A stretch of 64,000 bases of DNA from UBA1206 sp041672465 (GCA_041672465.1 JBAYZO010000001.1:22612-86611), one strand, 5' to 3'. Positions 1 to 8,843 are shown, counted from the stretch's first letter. Notes: generated by a model from the sequence alone, not told the origin. Numbers and translations are program-made.

Positions 1-2415
1 CTTATACGCGTTATAAATGTCGCCGGGAACCCCGCCCTGATAATACATCTTCACGGCGTGCATATATCCCGTCTCCTCGCCCGCTATGAGGTATTCCTTG
101 ATTTTTTTGACAGACGCGTAAGAAGTGCCGTTGCTCTCAAATTCCACGCACATTCCGAATGATTTGGTGTACGCGGCGTTATCGTAAAGGCGGGAGACCG
201 GAACGTCGTTAAAGGCGTAGTTCGGCTGCATACAAGCGGCGTCAAAACCAAAGCTTTCCCATATCTCGTACCCCTGCGCCCTGTACCAAGGAATCCAGAA
301 CAGCACATATCCTTTTTCGTGGAGATAATCCGAAGCGTATCTTATAATTTCCCTGTCCTGAGGGTCCGACCCCGCGCTCTCCTCAAACCAGTAAAATCCT
401 TTTAGTTCAAGGTTTTGATATCCGCCGGAATTAAACTTCGCTATTTGCTCGTCAATTATCCATTTTACGGCTTTTTTCCGCCCTGCGACGGTGGCAAAGT
501 CCTCGTTTTTCCCGTCTCCGTCAACGTCGCCGAAATTGTTTTTCACCCCGTCTATCGTCGGGAAGGTGTAAAGAATCGAAAAGAACACCGAAACCTTATA
601 GTCATTCTTGTTCAGTTCCCCCTTGACCTGACCCACCGTTTTGTTCAGCGCGTCTACGTTTCTGTTTTGAGTGAACTGATTGTCGATATAAAAGTTCCAG
701 CCGGCAAGCGTTTTGGCGTAATCCGAATAGTTATACGCCGTGTAGGGAAGGTAGAGAAAACCGTCCATAAAAGTGTCTTTAAGCTTGCCGCTCTTGTCGT
801 AGTACCCCACATAGGGGAGGTATTCGTCAAGTGTGATAAGCCCGGATTCGGTTTTTTGGCCGTTGGCGTCACGCAAACAGTGGTAAGACAGCATCACGTT
901 GTTTACCCCGAGGAAATCCTCCGGCATTAGGTAGCCGTCTTTGTCGCCCAAAACCGCGACGGCGGCTTTCGCGTCTTCGAAATAGTTAATAAAATCAGGC
1001 GACGCGGCGGCGGGGTCTATTTTCTTTGTGCCGAACACCTCAATTTCACTGCACCAGACATGGGAGGACACCTGAAGAAAGACAATTACATATCTCGCTT
1101 TATATTTTTTGTCAAAATTAAACGATGACTTTATAATTTTCAGCTCGGAGGTTGAGGAAATACTCGTCTCCCCCGCTTTGCCGTAATTAACCCCGTCCTC
1201 GGAGACATAAACCGCAACCTTTGACGGCGGGGCTATGCCCGTGGCGGTTTGTTTTAAAAATTCCCCCGAAAAGGACGTGACCGTTGACAGCGCGCCCAAG
1301 TCAAACAGTATAAGCCTGCCCTCGGACTGTGTAAAGTGGAAATACGCGGGGTTCTGATAAGTGTTTGAAAGAGTGGCGTAACTGCCGTCGGTAAGCTTTT
1401 TTTCCGAAATTTGGGTGTTATAGTAATCGGTTTGATGAGCCGAGCCTATGGGAATAATGGGCTTTATCTGATAAGGCAGCTTTGAGAGCAGATTTTTTGT
1501 CACCGAGTAATCTTTGTCGTTCGCGTCCCAATAGGTTTGATTGGTTATTTCCGGCGATAAAAATGTCCCGTAATAACTCACCCCGCCCGTCGCGGGATAT
1601 TTGAAAAACTCAACCTCGCTTAAAAAGAACCACACAGAGCTGCTTTTGCCGAACGAAAGCCTGACATATCTTGCCGAAACCGTTCCCTGAAGCTTTAGCT
1701 CGTAGTAGTAAACCTCGTCAGACCCCGCGTCGGCGGCGGGGTAGGAAGTTGAAACATAGGTGTAATCTGTCCCGTTGTCGGAAATTAAAAGATCCATCGA
1801 GGCGGCAAGCCCGACCCCGTAACCCGATTTGCATAGCGAGGTGACCCTGAGATCGGCGAGCCCGTCGGTAACGCTCCCCAAATCAAAGGTTATAACGGCG
1901 TTTGCTTGGTTATACAGCCCCGCCCAATGCTCTGTGTCAAAAGTGGTGTAGACATCCCCGTCGGTCAGCTTTGTGTTGCCCGGGTCGGGGTAATCGTCTG
2001 ACGGGGGGGCTTTATATGTGTAGGACGCTCCGGCAAGGGCGTTAACGGGGGGATTAGTCTTGTCGGCTTTCGGGTTGTACATGGCGTTGATCCTTTCGGC
2101 GGTCGGGTTTTCGCCTATTTTTAAAATCCCAAGCAAATGGAGCCTTATTATAATGTAATCGGCGCTGTTTATGACGCCGTTTTCATCGACGTCGGCGGCC
2201 GATCTTTCCCCCTCGCTCAGCGCTATCGTGCCGAGCAGCGTAAGGCGGACGATAATATAATCGGTTATGTCGATATATCCGTTTCCGTTTACGTCTCCCT
2301 TGGCGCGGGTCTGCGGGGTGTCTCCGGCCGCGCCCGCCAAAGTCAGCCCGGAAAAACCAAACAAGACCGCAACCATAACGGCAATACTTATTACTTTGAT
2401 ATTTCTGCTTCGCAT
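1..2415 (-). CDS. Secreted dockerin-containing DUF4855 protein (partial, C-terminus off the left edge)
   Basis: An uninterrupted minus-strand frame of 805 codons reaches the window edge; I checked most of its codons and found no stop. The ATG at 2415 is preceded by GGAGG 9 nt upstream and starts a signal peptide (MRSRNIKV, then a hydrophobic stretch ending near GLTLAGAAG). Two type I dockerin repeats follow at about residues 35-85 (DVNGNGYIDITDYIIVRL and DVDENGVINSADYIIIRL), with the calcium-loop D-x-N/D-x-N-G pattern. Residues about 100-460 hold two discoidin-like beta-sandwich regions with the usual ITFDLGSVTDGLADLRV-type phrasing. From about residue 495 the sequence matches DUF4855 (YLPYVGYYD, GFYWFEES, VLFWIPWY). 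It is probably an extracellular carbohydrate-associated protein that could dock to a cohesin. The dockerin is N-terminal rather than at the more common C-terminal place. Substrate is unknown. Confidence 0.85.
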   Translation of the reverse strand, partial: MRSRNIKVISIAVMVAVLFGFSGLTLAGAAGDTPQTRAKGDVNGNGYIDITDYIIVRLTLLGTIALSEGERSAADVDENGVINSADYIIIRLHLLGILKIGENPTAERINAMYNPKADKTNPPVNALAGASYTYKAPPSDDYPDPGNTKLTDGDVYTTFDTEHWAGLYNQANAVITFDLGSVTDGLADLRVTSLCKSGYGVGLAASMDLLISDNGTDYTYVSTSYPAADAGSDEVYYYELKLQGTVSARYVRLSFGKSSSVWFFLSEVEFFKYPATGGVSYYGTFLSPEITNQTYWDANDKDYSVTKNLLSKLPYQIKPIIPIGSAHQTDYYNTQISEKKLTDGSYATLSNTYQNPAYFHFTQSEGRLILFDLGALSTVTSFSGEFLKQTATGIAPPSKVAVYVSEDGVNYGKAGETSISSTSELKIIKSSFNFDKKYKARYVIVFLQVSSHVWCSEIEVFGTKKIDPAAASPDFINYFEDAKAAVAVLGDKDGYLMPEDFLGVNNVMLSYHCLRDANGQKTESGLITLDEYLPYVGYYDKSGKLKDTFMDGFLYLPYTAYNYSDYAKTLAGWNFYIDNQFTQNRNVDALNKTVGQVKGELNKNDYKVSVFFSILYTFPTIDGVKNNFGDVDGDGKNEDFATVAGRKKAVKWIIDEQIAKFNSGGYQNLELKGFYWFEESAGSDPQDREIIRYASDYLHEKGYVLFWIPWYRAQGYEIWESFGFDAACMQPNYAFNDVPVSRLYDNAAYTKSFGMCVEFESNGTSYASVKKIKEYLIAGEETGYMHAVKMYYQGGVPGDIYNAYK

Positions 2416-2445
2416 TCGCCATGACCTCCATAACCGTGTTACGCT

Positions 2446-2474
2446 ATTATATACTTTTTTTTTGCTTATCGCAA
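2446..2474 (-). promoter_or_regulatory. Sigma-A-type promoter for the dockerin/DUF4855 gene
   Basis: On the minus strand a -35 TTGCGA (2474-2469) and a -10 TATAAT (2451-2446) are 17 bp apart. The start codon lies about 30 nt downstream of the -10. Confidence 0.6.
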
Positions 2475-2529
2475 TAACTTTTCATAACAAAACACTAAAT
2501 TAATGTGTTTGCCCCGAAAAAATTCTCCT

Positions 2530-2556
2530 CCGCTCATATTAAAAGAGCGGTTTTTT
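2530..2556 (+). terminator. Hairpin with T6 tract, orphan orientation
   Basis: CCGCTC and GAGCGG pair across a 9-nt loop and are followed by TTTTTT on the plus strand. No plus-strand gene lies upstream within the window, so the transcript it would end is not obvious; it may shield the downstream promoter from antisense transcription. Confidence 0.5.
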
Positions 2557-2574
2557 AATATAACGCTCCTTTTA

Positions 2575-2603
2575 TTGACTTTTCGCGTACGGCGTGATAT
2601 AGT
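2575..2603 (+). promoter_or_regulatory. Sigma-A-type promoter for the AEC transporter
   Basis: TTGACT (2575-2580), a 17-bp spacer and TATAGT (2598-2603) sit about 80 nt before the transporter start codon. Confidence 0.7.
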
Positions 2604-2683
2604 TTAAATCGACAGGTTTCGCATGTTTAAAAAAACCAGCGAAACGCTTTTTACTTAAAATTTCAACACCGAAAGGCTGCTGT

Positions 2684-3625
2684 ATGAATGTTCAGGTCTC
2701 CGCGGTAACGGGCGCCATACTCCCGCTGTTTTTAATTCTTCTGCTCGGCGTTTTTATAAGAAAAGCGGGGGTGATAGACTGGCAGACAACCAAAAAGCTG
2801 TCATCACTTTTGGTTAACGTGACCCAGCCGTTTTTAATTATAGCGTCTTTCCAAACCAAAATTACCTCCGACAAAGTGCTTATCGCCCTTAACATTGTGG
2901 CGGCCAGCGTTATTATGCATGTCGCTTTTTCGTTTTTGGCGGGTTTGATTTTTAAAAAGTCCCACAAGTCGGACAAGGCCACGCTTGAGTTCGGGCTTAT
3001 CTTCGCCAACTGCGCCTATTTGGGCTATCCGGTGCTGGCGGCCGTTTTTCCGCAGAGCGGACTTTTTTACGGGGCGCTCTTCAGCCTTGTGTTTAATATT
3101 TATATCCGTATTTACGGTATATTCCTTTTAAACAAGGGTAAAAAAGAAAAACACGCCATACGAAAGGCGTTTATAAATTCGGGGACGGTGGCGTCCGCCA
3201 TTGGTATTTTTATGTTCGCCGCGTCAATAAAGCTGCCCGCGGTAATTTTTGACACGCTCACCTCGGTGGGGAGCCTGACTTTCCCTCTGTCGATGATAAT
3301 CGTGGGGAGTCTGCTGTGCAACCAACCGTTTAAAAACCTGTTCGCGAAAAAGCTTTACACTTTTTCGCTGGCTAAGCTGATTCTTCTGCCGCTGCTGACG
3401 CTTACGGTCTGCGCCATATTCCGGGTTGACAAGGGGCTTACATATATCTGCGTTATAATGGCGTCAATGCCCACCGCCGCCAACACCGCCATATTCAGCG
3501 AGCTGTATAAAGCGAATTCCCCGCTTGCCGCGTCGCTGGTTAGCGTTTCCTCATTGTTTTCGGTGCTTACCATCCCGGCGATGCTCGCGCTTACGGATTT
3601 AGTGACAACACTGTTTGGCAGTTAG
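2684..3625 (+). CDS. AEC-family (auxin efflux carrier-like) membrane transporter
   Basis: The 313-residue product is almost entirely hydrophobic, with about ten predicted membrane spans. It matches the Mem_trans/AEC family of secondary transporters for small organic acids and similar solutes. Typical features are the N-terminal LLLGVFIRKAGVID and the paired helix-breaking N/P motifs around NVTQPFLIIASF and MPTAANTAIFSE. The ATG at 2684 has a GAAAGG-type ribosome site. It has its own promoter, and the next gene follows after 48 nt on the same strand, so the two may be co-transcribed. The substrate cannot be read from the sequence. Confidence 0.88.
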   Translation: MNVQVSAVTGAILPLFLILLLGVFIRKAGVIDWQTTKKLSSLLVNVTQPFLIIASFQTKITSDKVLIALNIVAASVIMHVAFSFLAGLIFKKSHKSDKATLEFGLIFANCAYLGYPVLAAVFPQSGLFYGALFSLVFNIYIRIYGIFLLNKGKKEKHAIRKAFINSGTVASAIGIFMFAASIKLPAVIFDTLTSVGSLTFPLSMIIVGSLLCNQPFKNLFAKKLYTFSLAKLILLPLLTLTVCAIFRVDKGLTYICVIMASMPTAANTAIFSELYKANSPLAASLVSVSSLFSVLTIPAMLALTDLVTTLFGS

Positions 3626-3673
3626 CCCTCCGGCAAAAAGCCCGCGAGCCGGTGGAAAGGAGCGGTTATAAAA

Positions 3674-4111
3674 ATGATAAGGCACCCCGCCAAAACCAGA
3701 GCAACTCTTGGTTTCGCCGCGCTTTTATTTGTTTTTCTTTTTCTTCTGGCTTGTGTTCTTCTCTCTTCCTGCGACAGCCCTTATATAACTGTTTCGGTAA
3801 AAATAACCGTGCCGGACTCCGAGACGGGGTTCAGCGGGATTATTTATGAAAATAAAACCTATTCCCACCGCTTGGGCTCGCCCACGGTAAACGGAGTGCT
3901 CGAAGGCCTTGATTCAAACGGAAAAATCAACTATTCCATAGAAGAAAACCTTGCGGCCATTAACGACTTTGGTTTTTTTGATTCCCTTGATAACTCCTAC
4001 TCAAGAGCATGGGTGGTTACAATCAACGGCGCGCCGGCCGAAAACGGCTTTTTCGCGGGTGTTTCAGAGGGCGATATAATTGAGATCACCTATACGGTGT
4101 TTATTCATTAA
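3674..4111 (+). CDS. DUF4430-domain lipoprotein
   Basis: This 145-residue protein starts with a charged N-region and a long hydrophobic stretch ending in the lipobox-like LLSSC at about residue 33, so it is probably a lipoprotein. The mature part (TVSVKITVPDSETGFSGIIYE, then WVVTINGAPAENGFF and EGDIIEITYTVF) resembles DUF4430, the ubiquitin-like fold also found at the C-terminus of transcobalamin-like proteins. GGAAAGGAG lies just upstream of the ATG. It is likely a small ligand-binding or surface protein; a link to the upstream transporter is only positional. Confidence 0.75.
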   Translation: MIRHPAKTRATLGFAALLFVFLFLLACVLLSSCDSPYITVSVKITVPDSETGFSGIIYENKTYSHRLGSPTVNGVLEGLDSNGKINYSIEENLAAINDFGFFDSLDNSYSRAWVVTINGAPAENGFFAGVSEGDIIEITYTVFIH

Positions 4112-4134
4112 AAAAAACCCCGGCCTTGGCCGGG
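4111..4134 (-). terminator. Terminator of the tig-clpP-clpX operon
   Basis: On the minus strand CCCGGCC-AA-GGCCGGG is followed by TTTTTTT. It lies about 60 nt past the clpX stop and overlaps the end of the convergent lipoprotein gene. Confidence 0.85.
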
Positions 4135-4157
4135 ATTCCGACTTTAGTCGGGATGAT

Positions 4158-4198
4158 CGACTTTTGTCGGTTAAACCGACAAAAGTCGGTTTTTTTTT
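4158..4198 (+). terminator. Terminator of the AEC/DUF4430 transcript
   Basis: A 13-bp stem (CGACTTTTGTCGG / CCGACAAAAGTCG) with a 5-nt loop is followed by eight or nine T on the plus strand. Its tail overlaps the clpX stop codon, so the two convergent units are closely packed. Confidence 0.9.
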
Positions 4199-5432
4199 AT
4201 GAGACCATTTCAGAAGTAATCTTAAGTTCCTTTACCCCTTCTTCCGAGGGGAGCTTATACATATGCCCGAGCATAATTTTTTCAATTATATTTCGCAGCC
4301 CTCTCGCGCCGGTGTTAAGCGATATCGCTTTGTCGGCGACTTTTTCAAGGGCTTTTTCCTCAAAATCAAGCTTTACGCCGTCCATTTCAAGGAGCTTGGC
4401 GTACTGCTTTATAATGGCGTTCTTGGGCTTTGTAAGTATGGCGATAAGCGCCTCCCGATCCAGCGGGTCAAGCGCGCAGACGACGGGTATGCGGCCTACG
4501 AGTTCGGGTATAAGCCCAAACTTGACAAGGTCGTGCGGGGTGACTTCGCGGAGCACCCTTGACTTGACTTTTTGCGCCTTTGTGAGCACATTGGAGGAAA
4601 AGCCTATCGACTGTCTCCCCAATCTTCCCTCCACAAGCGTTTCAAGCCCGTCAAAAGCGCCGCCGCAAATAAACATAATGTTTGAGGTGTCTATTTGAAT
4701 AAATTCCTGATTCGGGTGCTTTCGCCCCCCCTGCGGGGGCACGTTTGATATGGTTCCCTCAAGAATTTTAAGGAGCGCCTGCTGAACCCCCTCGCCGGAG
4801 ACGTCCCGCGTAATAGAGCGGTTTTCGCTTCGGCGGGCGATTTTATCTATTTCATCAATATAAATAATTCCTTTTTCAGCCTTTGAGATATCATAATCGG
4901 CGGCTTGAATAAGCTTTAACAAGATATTCTCAACGTCCTCGCCGACATATCCCGCCTCCGTGAGGGTGGTCGCGTCGGCTATGGCAAACGGCACGGAGAG
5001 GACTTCCGCCAGCGTTTGGGCGAGAAGCGTCTTCCCCACTCCGCTGGGGCCGAGCAGCAGTATGTTTGATTTTTGAAGTTTTACGTCGTCTTCCTCGGAC
5101 TTTTTCTTGGTTTTTATAAGCGTGTTTATACGCTTATAGTGATTATAAACCGCCACCGACAGGGCGATTTTGGCGTCGTCCTGACCAACCACATGGTCGT
5201 CAAGCTTTGCCTTGATTTCAGCCGGCTTGAGGAGCGGAATGGGCTTTTGCTTTACTCCTTTGCTTGTCTTTTCGGCCATTATATCTTCATACTCATAGGT
5301 TATTGCCGTGCATATGGTAATGCAATCTTCGCAAAAGCTCATATCCCGGCCTTCTATTTTAAGCTTGACCGGGTGTTCGGTATATCTGCCGCAAAACGCG
5401 CAGTTTTTTCCCGTGGTTTTGTTGTGTTCCAT
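4197..5432 (-). CDS. clpX: ATP-dependent Clp protease ATP-binding subunit ClpX
   Basis: The 411-residue AAA+ unfoldase recognises substrates and feeds them into the ClpP chamber. The N-terminal zinc-binding domain has C11-x2-C14 and C34-x2-C37. The ATPase core shows Walker A GPSGVGKT (about 128-135), pore loop GYVGEDVE, Walker B IIYIDEID and the GGRKHPNQEF (RKH) loop. The C-terminal lid carries the LVGRIPV and GARGLR sensor-2 region. Length is normal. It lies 3 nt downstream of clpP, which follows tig, the classic tig-clpP-clpX order, and the operon ends in the terminator at 4111-4134. Confidence 0.98.
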   Translation of the reverse strand: MEHNKTTGKNCAFCGRYTEHPVKLKIEGRDMSFCEDCITICTAITYEYEDIMAEKTSKGVKQKPIPLLKPAEIKAKLDDHVVGQDDAKIALSVAVYNHYKRINTLIKTKKKSEEDDVKLQKSNILLLGPSGVGKTLLAQTLAEVLSVPFAIADATTLTEAGYVGEDVENILLKLIQAADYDISKAEKGIIYIDEIDKIARRSENRSITRDVSGEGVQQALLKILEGTISNVPPQGGRKHPNQEFIQIDTSNIMFICGGAFDGLETLVEGRLGRQSIGFSSNVLTKAQKVKSRVLREVTPHDLVKFGLIPELVGRIPVVCALDPLDREALIAILTKPKNAIIKQYAKLLEMDGVKLDFEEKALEKVADKAISLNTGARGLRNIIEKIMLGHMYKLPSEEGVKELKITSEMVS

Positions 5433-5435
5433 TAA

Positions 5436-6020
5436 TTATTGCCTTTTTTCAAAAACTTTGTCTATAAGTCCGTATTCAAGCGCTTGAGCGGGGTCGAGGA
5501 AGTTATCCCTTTCGGTGTCGGCGCAGATTTTTTCGTAGGGCTGGCCTGTCTTTTCGGCAAGTATCCTGTTTAGTTTTTCCTTGATTTTTATAATTCTTTC
5601 GGCGTGTATTTTAATATCCGTCGCCTGTCCCTGCATTCCGCCCAGCGGCTGATGAATTAAAATTTCCGAATTCGGGAGGGCTATTCGCTTTCCCTTTGCC
5701 CCCGCCGCGAGCAAAAACGCCGCCATTGATGCCGCGATGCCCACGCAGGTCGTGGAGACATCGCACTTGATATAATTCATCGTGTCGTAAATCGCCATTC
5801 CGCTTGTTATAGAGCCGCCCGGCGAATTTATATAAAGATAAATATCCTTGTCCGCGTCATCGGCCTCAAGATATATTAACTGGGCTATCGCCAGCGACGC
5901 CGTCACATCGTTTATCTCGCCGCTTAAAAAGACAATCCTGTCGTTCAGCAGTCTTGAAAAAATATCATAAGACCGCTCGCCCCTGTTTGTCTGTTCTATG
6001 ACTATCGGCACCAATGCCAT
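5436..6020 (-). CDS. clpP: ATP-dependent Clp protease proteolytic subunit ClpP
   Basis: This 194-residue serine peptidase forms the tetradecameric degradation chamber used by ClpX. The catalytic triad is visible as S98 in GIAASMAA, H123 in LIHQPLGG and D172 in ERDNFL. INSPGGSITSGMAIYDT is the usual substrate-groove segment. There is no long propeptide. It lies 32 nt after tig and 3 nt before clpX. Confidence 0.98.
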   Translation of the reverse strand: MALVPIVIEQTNRGERSYDIFSRLLNDRIVFLSGEINDVTASLAIAQLIYLEADDADKDIYLYINSPGGSITSGMAIYDTMNYIKCDVSTTCVGIAASMAAFLLAAGAKGKRIALPNSEILIHQPLGGMQGQATDIKIHAERIIKIKEKLNRILAEKTGQPYEKICADTERDNFLDPAQALEYGLIDKVFEKRQ

Positions 6021-6052
6021 ATGCTTGCCCTTCTTTCTTTAATTTTGTTGAA

Positions 6053-7426
6053 TTAATTCAGCTGTTCGCCCGCAGCGCCGTCAGGTACGGCGTTTGACTT
6101 AATAAGCTCCACCGCTTTGCGGATCGCGATATCCTTGACTACGCCGCCGAGAGGCACGGTTTCCTTGATTTTTTCCAAATCTATCTTATAGCTCTCCGCC
6201 ATGGTTTTGTATTCTTCTTCTATTTCATCTTCGCTCGGGGCAATTCCCTCCGCCTTAACGACAGCCTCAAGCGCCAGCCGAGTTCTCACCCGGCGTTCGG
6301 ATTCGGGGCGGAGCGAATCCCGAAATCTCTTTTCGTCCATCCCGGTATAGTTATAATACATGTCAAGGCTTCCTCCCTGAGAAGTCAGCCGATATTCAAA
6401 ATCCCTTAAATCGCCGTCGATTTCGGTTTCAATCATCGCGTCGGGGAGGTCTAACTCTGTGTTCGCCAAAAGCTCATCGATAATTTTTTCCTCATACGCC
6501 CTGTCTTCGGCTTTTTGTTTCCTATCGGTTATTTTCGCCTTTATATCCGCCTTATATTCATCAACCGTGTTCAGGCTTTCCGACACTTCTTTTACAAACT
6601 CGTCGTCAAGAACCGGGATCTCTTCCCTTTTGATTTCTTTAAGCTCAACCTTAAAAACGGCGGGTTTTCCGGCAAGCTCGCTTACGGGGTAATCAGCCGG
6701 AAAGGTGACGTTAACCTCAAAGCTCTCGCCCGCCAAACGGCCGATAACCTGATCCTCAAAACCCGGGATAAAAGAACCCGAACCAAGCTTGAGCGCGTGG
6801 TCCCCGCCTTTTCCGCCCTCGAACGGAACTCCGTCTATAAAGCCCTCAAAATCAATAACTGCGGTGTCGCCGCCGCGCGAAGCTTCGCCCTCGATGACCA
6901 AAAGCCTTGCGTTTCGCTTTCTGTAGCTCATTATCTCGTTGTCAATTTCCTCGTTCGTAACGCTGACAACTTCTTTATTCGCCTTAAGCCCTTTATATTT
7001 GCCCACAACCGCCTCCGGCTTTATAAACACCTTGGCGGTGAGGGTCACGCCCTCTTCGTTTATCGAGACTATTTCAATGTCCGGCCTTGATACAACCTCA
7101 AGACCCGCCGATTCCACCGCTCTGCCGTAGACGTCGGGGAGGAGCCCGTCGATTGCCTCGTCATGGAAGAACGACGAGCCGTACATTTTTTCTATAATTG
7201 ATTTCGGGGCTTTTCCCCTGCGGAACCCCGGCACGTTGATCTTCGCCGCGTTTCTTTTATACGCTTTCATCACCGCTTCGTCAAACACCGGTTTTTCAAT
7301 AAGCAGCGTCAGTTCCTTGTGGTTCTTGCCTATTTCCTTTATGTCTTTTATCTCGTTATTTTCTTTTACTTCATTTGCTTTGGAATCGACCTTTATCTCG
7401 TCCGTTCCGCTATTTGTGTTTTCCAT
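6053..7426 (-). CDS. tig: Trigger factor (ribosome-associated chaperone and prolyl isomerase)
   Basis: The product is 457 residues when read from the ATG at 7426, which has GGAGG 11 nt upstream. A longer reading from a TTG at 7444 would start on top of that ribosome site and is rejected. The ribosome-docking signature GFRRGKAPK lies near residue 68. An FKBP-type isomerase domain follows (DTAVIDFEGFIDGVPFEGGK, GSGSFIPGFEDQVIG), then a helical C-terminal chaperone domain. About 30 charged residues precede the normal start of the ribosome-binding domain, a lineage-specific extension. It heads the operon with clpP and clpX. Confidence 0.96.
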   Translation of the reverse strand: MENTNSGTDEIKVDSKANEVKENNEIKDIKEIGKNHKELTLLIEKPVFDEAVMKAYKRNAAKINVPGFRRGKAPKSIIEKMYGSSFFHDEAIDGLLPDVYGRAVESAGLEVVSRPDIEIVSINEEGVTLTAKVFIKPEAVVGKYKGLKANKEVVSVTNEEIDNEIMSYRKRNARLLVIEGEASRGGDTAVIDFEGFIDGVPFEGGKGGDHALKLGSGSFIPGFEDQVIGRLAGESFEVNVTFPADYPVSELAGKPAVFKVELKEIKREEIPVLDDEFVKEVSESLNTVDEYKADIKAKITDRKQKAEDRAYEEKIIDELLANTELDLPDAMIETEIDGDLRDFEYRLTSQGGSLDMYYNYTGMDEKRFRDSLRPESERRVRTRLALEAVVKAEGIAPSEDEIEEEYKTMAESYKIDLEKIKETVPLGGVVKDIAIRKAVELIKSNAVPDGAAGEQLN

Positions 7427-7460
7427 CAAAAAATTATCCTCCAATTATCGTATCTATATT

Positions 7461-7488
7461 ATTTTATACTAAAACGGCGGTTTGTCAA
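7461..7488 (-). promoter_or_regulatory. Promoter of the tig-clpP-clpX operon
   Basis: On the minus strand TTGACA (7488-7483) and TAAAAT (7466-7461) are separated by 16 bp, about 35 nt before the tig start codon. No CtsR-type or HrcA-type operator was seen beside it. Confidence 0.65.
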
Positions 7489-7546
7489 CAGAATTTTGCA
7501 AAATTGAGATTTTTGTAACGAATTTTAAAATTTTCCCCCCTATGCC

Positions 7547-7575
7547 TTGATAAAGTTGTGTATTTTAAATATAAT
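7547..7575 (+). promoter_or_regulatory. Promoter of the class B sortase gene
   Basis: TTGATA (7547-7552), a 17-bp spacer and TATAAT (7570-7575) lie 45 nt before the chosen start codon. This placement rules out the GTG at 7558 as the real start. Confidence 0.75.
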
Positions 7576-7620
7576 AACCTTGCCACCGATTTACGGAATT
7601 ATCCAAAGGAGCCTGCCTTT

Positions 7621-8724
7621 ATGCCCAAGCGCAACGCCGACGCCGAACACGCGGCAAACGATGTTACAAACGTACTTGAAAACGCTGACAAAGCCGAACT
7701 TACCCGCAAGTCAAGTCTTGCGGATACAAGCGTCTTTTGCGCGAACATACCCCTGCCCGACAACGGCATACTCACCGGCGGCGAGCTTGAGGAAACCGTG
7801 GCGAAGTTTGAGCTGAGCAGCATAAAACCCGTATATAACGGCAAAAAGCCAAAAATTATAACGGGAAAACTTATTGTCAGAATGGCGCTGCTTGCCGCCT
7901 GCGCCGGGTTGTTTTTTTACTGCGTGTACGCGATAGCCCAGCGGGTTGCCGACGACATAAGAAACGAAAATATAATGGAAGACTTAATAGAGGCGACCGA
8001 GCGGAAATCCGAAGTGGCGCGAACCCCGAGACAAAAAGAGTCCCCGCTGACGCTTACGCTCTTTGACGCTCTCGGCGTTACCGAATACGCCCAAGAATGG
8101 AACGATATCGACACCGCCGGCAAATATGACTCTATCCGGTACACATTAACCAAGCTAAAGGCCGCGAACAGCGACATTTTCGGCTGGATACGCTGCGTGG
8201 GCGGGATGATAAACATTAATTATCCCATTGTTAAGAGCACGGACAACAGTTTTTACCTAAACAAAAACTTTGAAAAGCGTCCGTCGGTCGCGGGGTCAAT
8301 TTTTGCCGACTTTAGAAACTCGTTTACTCAGGGCGATAACTACAACACAATTTTTTACGGCCACTGCATGACAAACGGCACAATGTTCAGGGCGGTAAAG
8401 GACTGGTACGATTCCCCCTCGCGTTCCGCCGCCGCCGACCAGATAAACATTGAGATTATTACCCCCGACGCGGTGTATGTGTATGAGATTTTTGCCGCTT
8501 ATCGGTCCTCGGGCTCTGACTTTATAACCGTCTCTTTCGCGAACAACGCCGAATACCTCACGTTTTTAAAGAATCTCCAGAAAAAATCCGTGCTTAAGAA
8601 AACCACGAGCTTTGACATAAACACAAGAATTATAACCCTTTCCACCTGCACAAACGTGATTTCAAACCCCGACGAGCGCTATGTCGTCCATGGCAAGCTT
8701 GTTAAAATTATAAAGTATAGCTAA
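7621..8724 (+). CDS. srtB: Class B sortase
   Basis: This 367-residue transpeptidase anchors surface proteins to the cell wall. I chose the ATG at 7621 because AAAGGAG lies 9 nt upstream and the promoter -10 is at 7570. A cytoplasmic tail of about 80 residues precedes one membrane helix (MALLAACAGLFFYCVYAIA). The class B catalytic domain shows DIFGWIRCVGGMININYPIV, the catalytic His in FYGHCM, the catalytic Cys in LSTCTN and the Arg in DERYVVHG. The gene is monocistronic between a promoter and a terminator. No partner with a recognisable sorting signal is encoded nearby. Confidence 0.93.
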   Translation: MPKRNADAEHAANDVTNVLENADKAELTRKSSLADTSVFCANIPLPDNGILTGGELEETVAKFELSSIKPVYNGKKPKIITGKLIVRMALLAACAGLFFYCVYAIAQRVADDIRNENIMEDLIEATERKSEVARTPRQKESPLTLTLFDALGVTEYAQEWNDIDTAGKYDSIRYTLTKLKAANSDIFGWIRCVGGMININYPIVKSTDNSFYLNKNFEKRPSVAGSIFADFRNSFTQGDNYNTIFYGHCMTNGTMFRAVKDWYDSPSRSAAADQINIEIITPDAVYVYEIFAAYRSSGSDFITVSFANNAEYLTFLKNLQKKSVLKKTTSFDINTRIITLSTCTNVISNPDERYVVHGKLVKIIKYS

Positions 8725-8797
8725 AAAACCCTACTGTTATATTGTACGCCATTACATAAACTTTGGCGTTTTTGCCTTTAACCCCAAAGCGTTAAAG

Positions 8798-8834
8798 CAT
8801 TAAAAAAAGCCGGCCGCCCGGCTTTTTTTAATGC
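8798..8834. terminator. Bidirectional terminator between sortase and LRR lipoprotein genes
   Basis: AGCCGG-CCGC-CCGGCT is flanked by seven A on the left and seven T on the right, so it can end transcription from both convergent genes. Confidence 0.9.
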
Positions 8835-8843
8835 TGCTTTATG

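Noticed and set aside
415..930. Long open frame on the plus strand, antisense to the DUF4855 gene
   Set aside because: It is the shadow of a high-confidence coding frame with signal peptide, dockerin and DUF4855 motifs; no ribosome site and no recognisable protein features.
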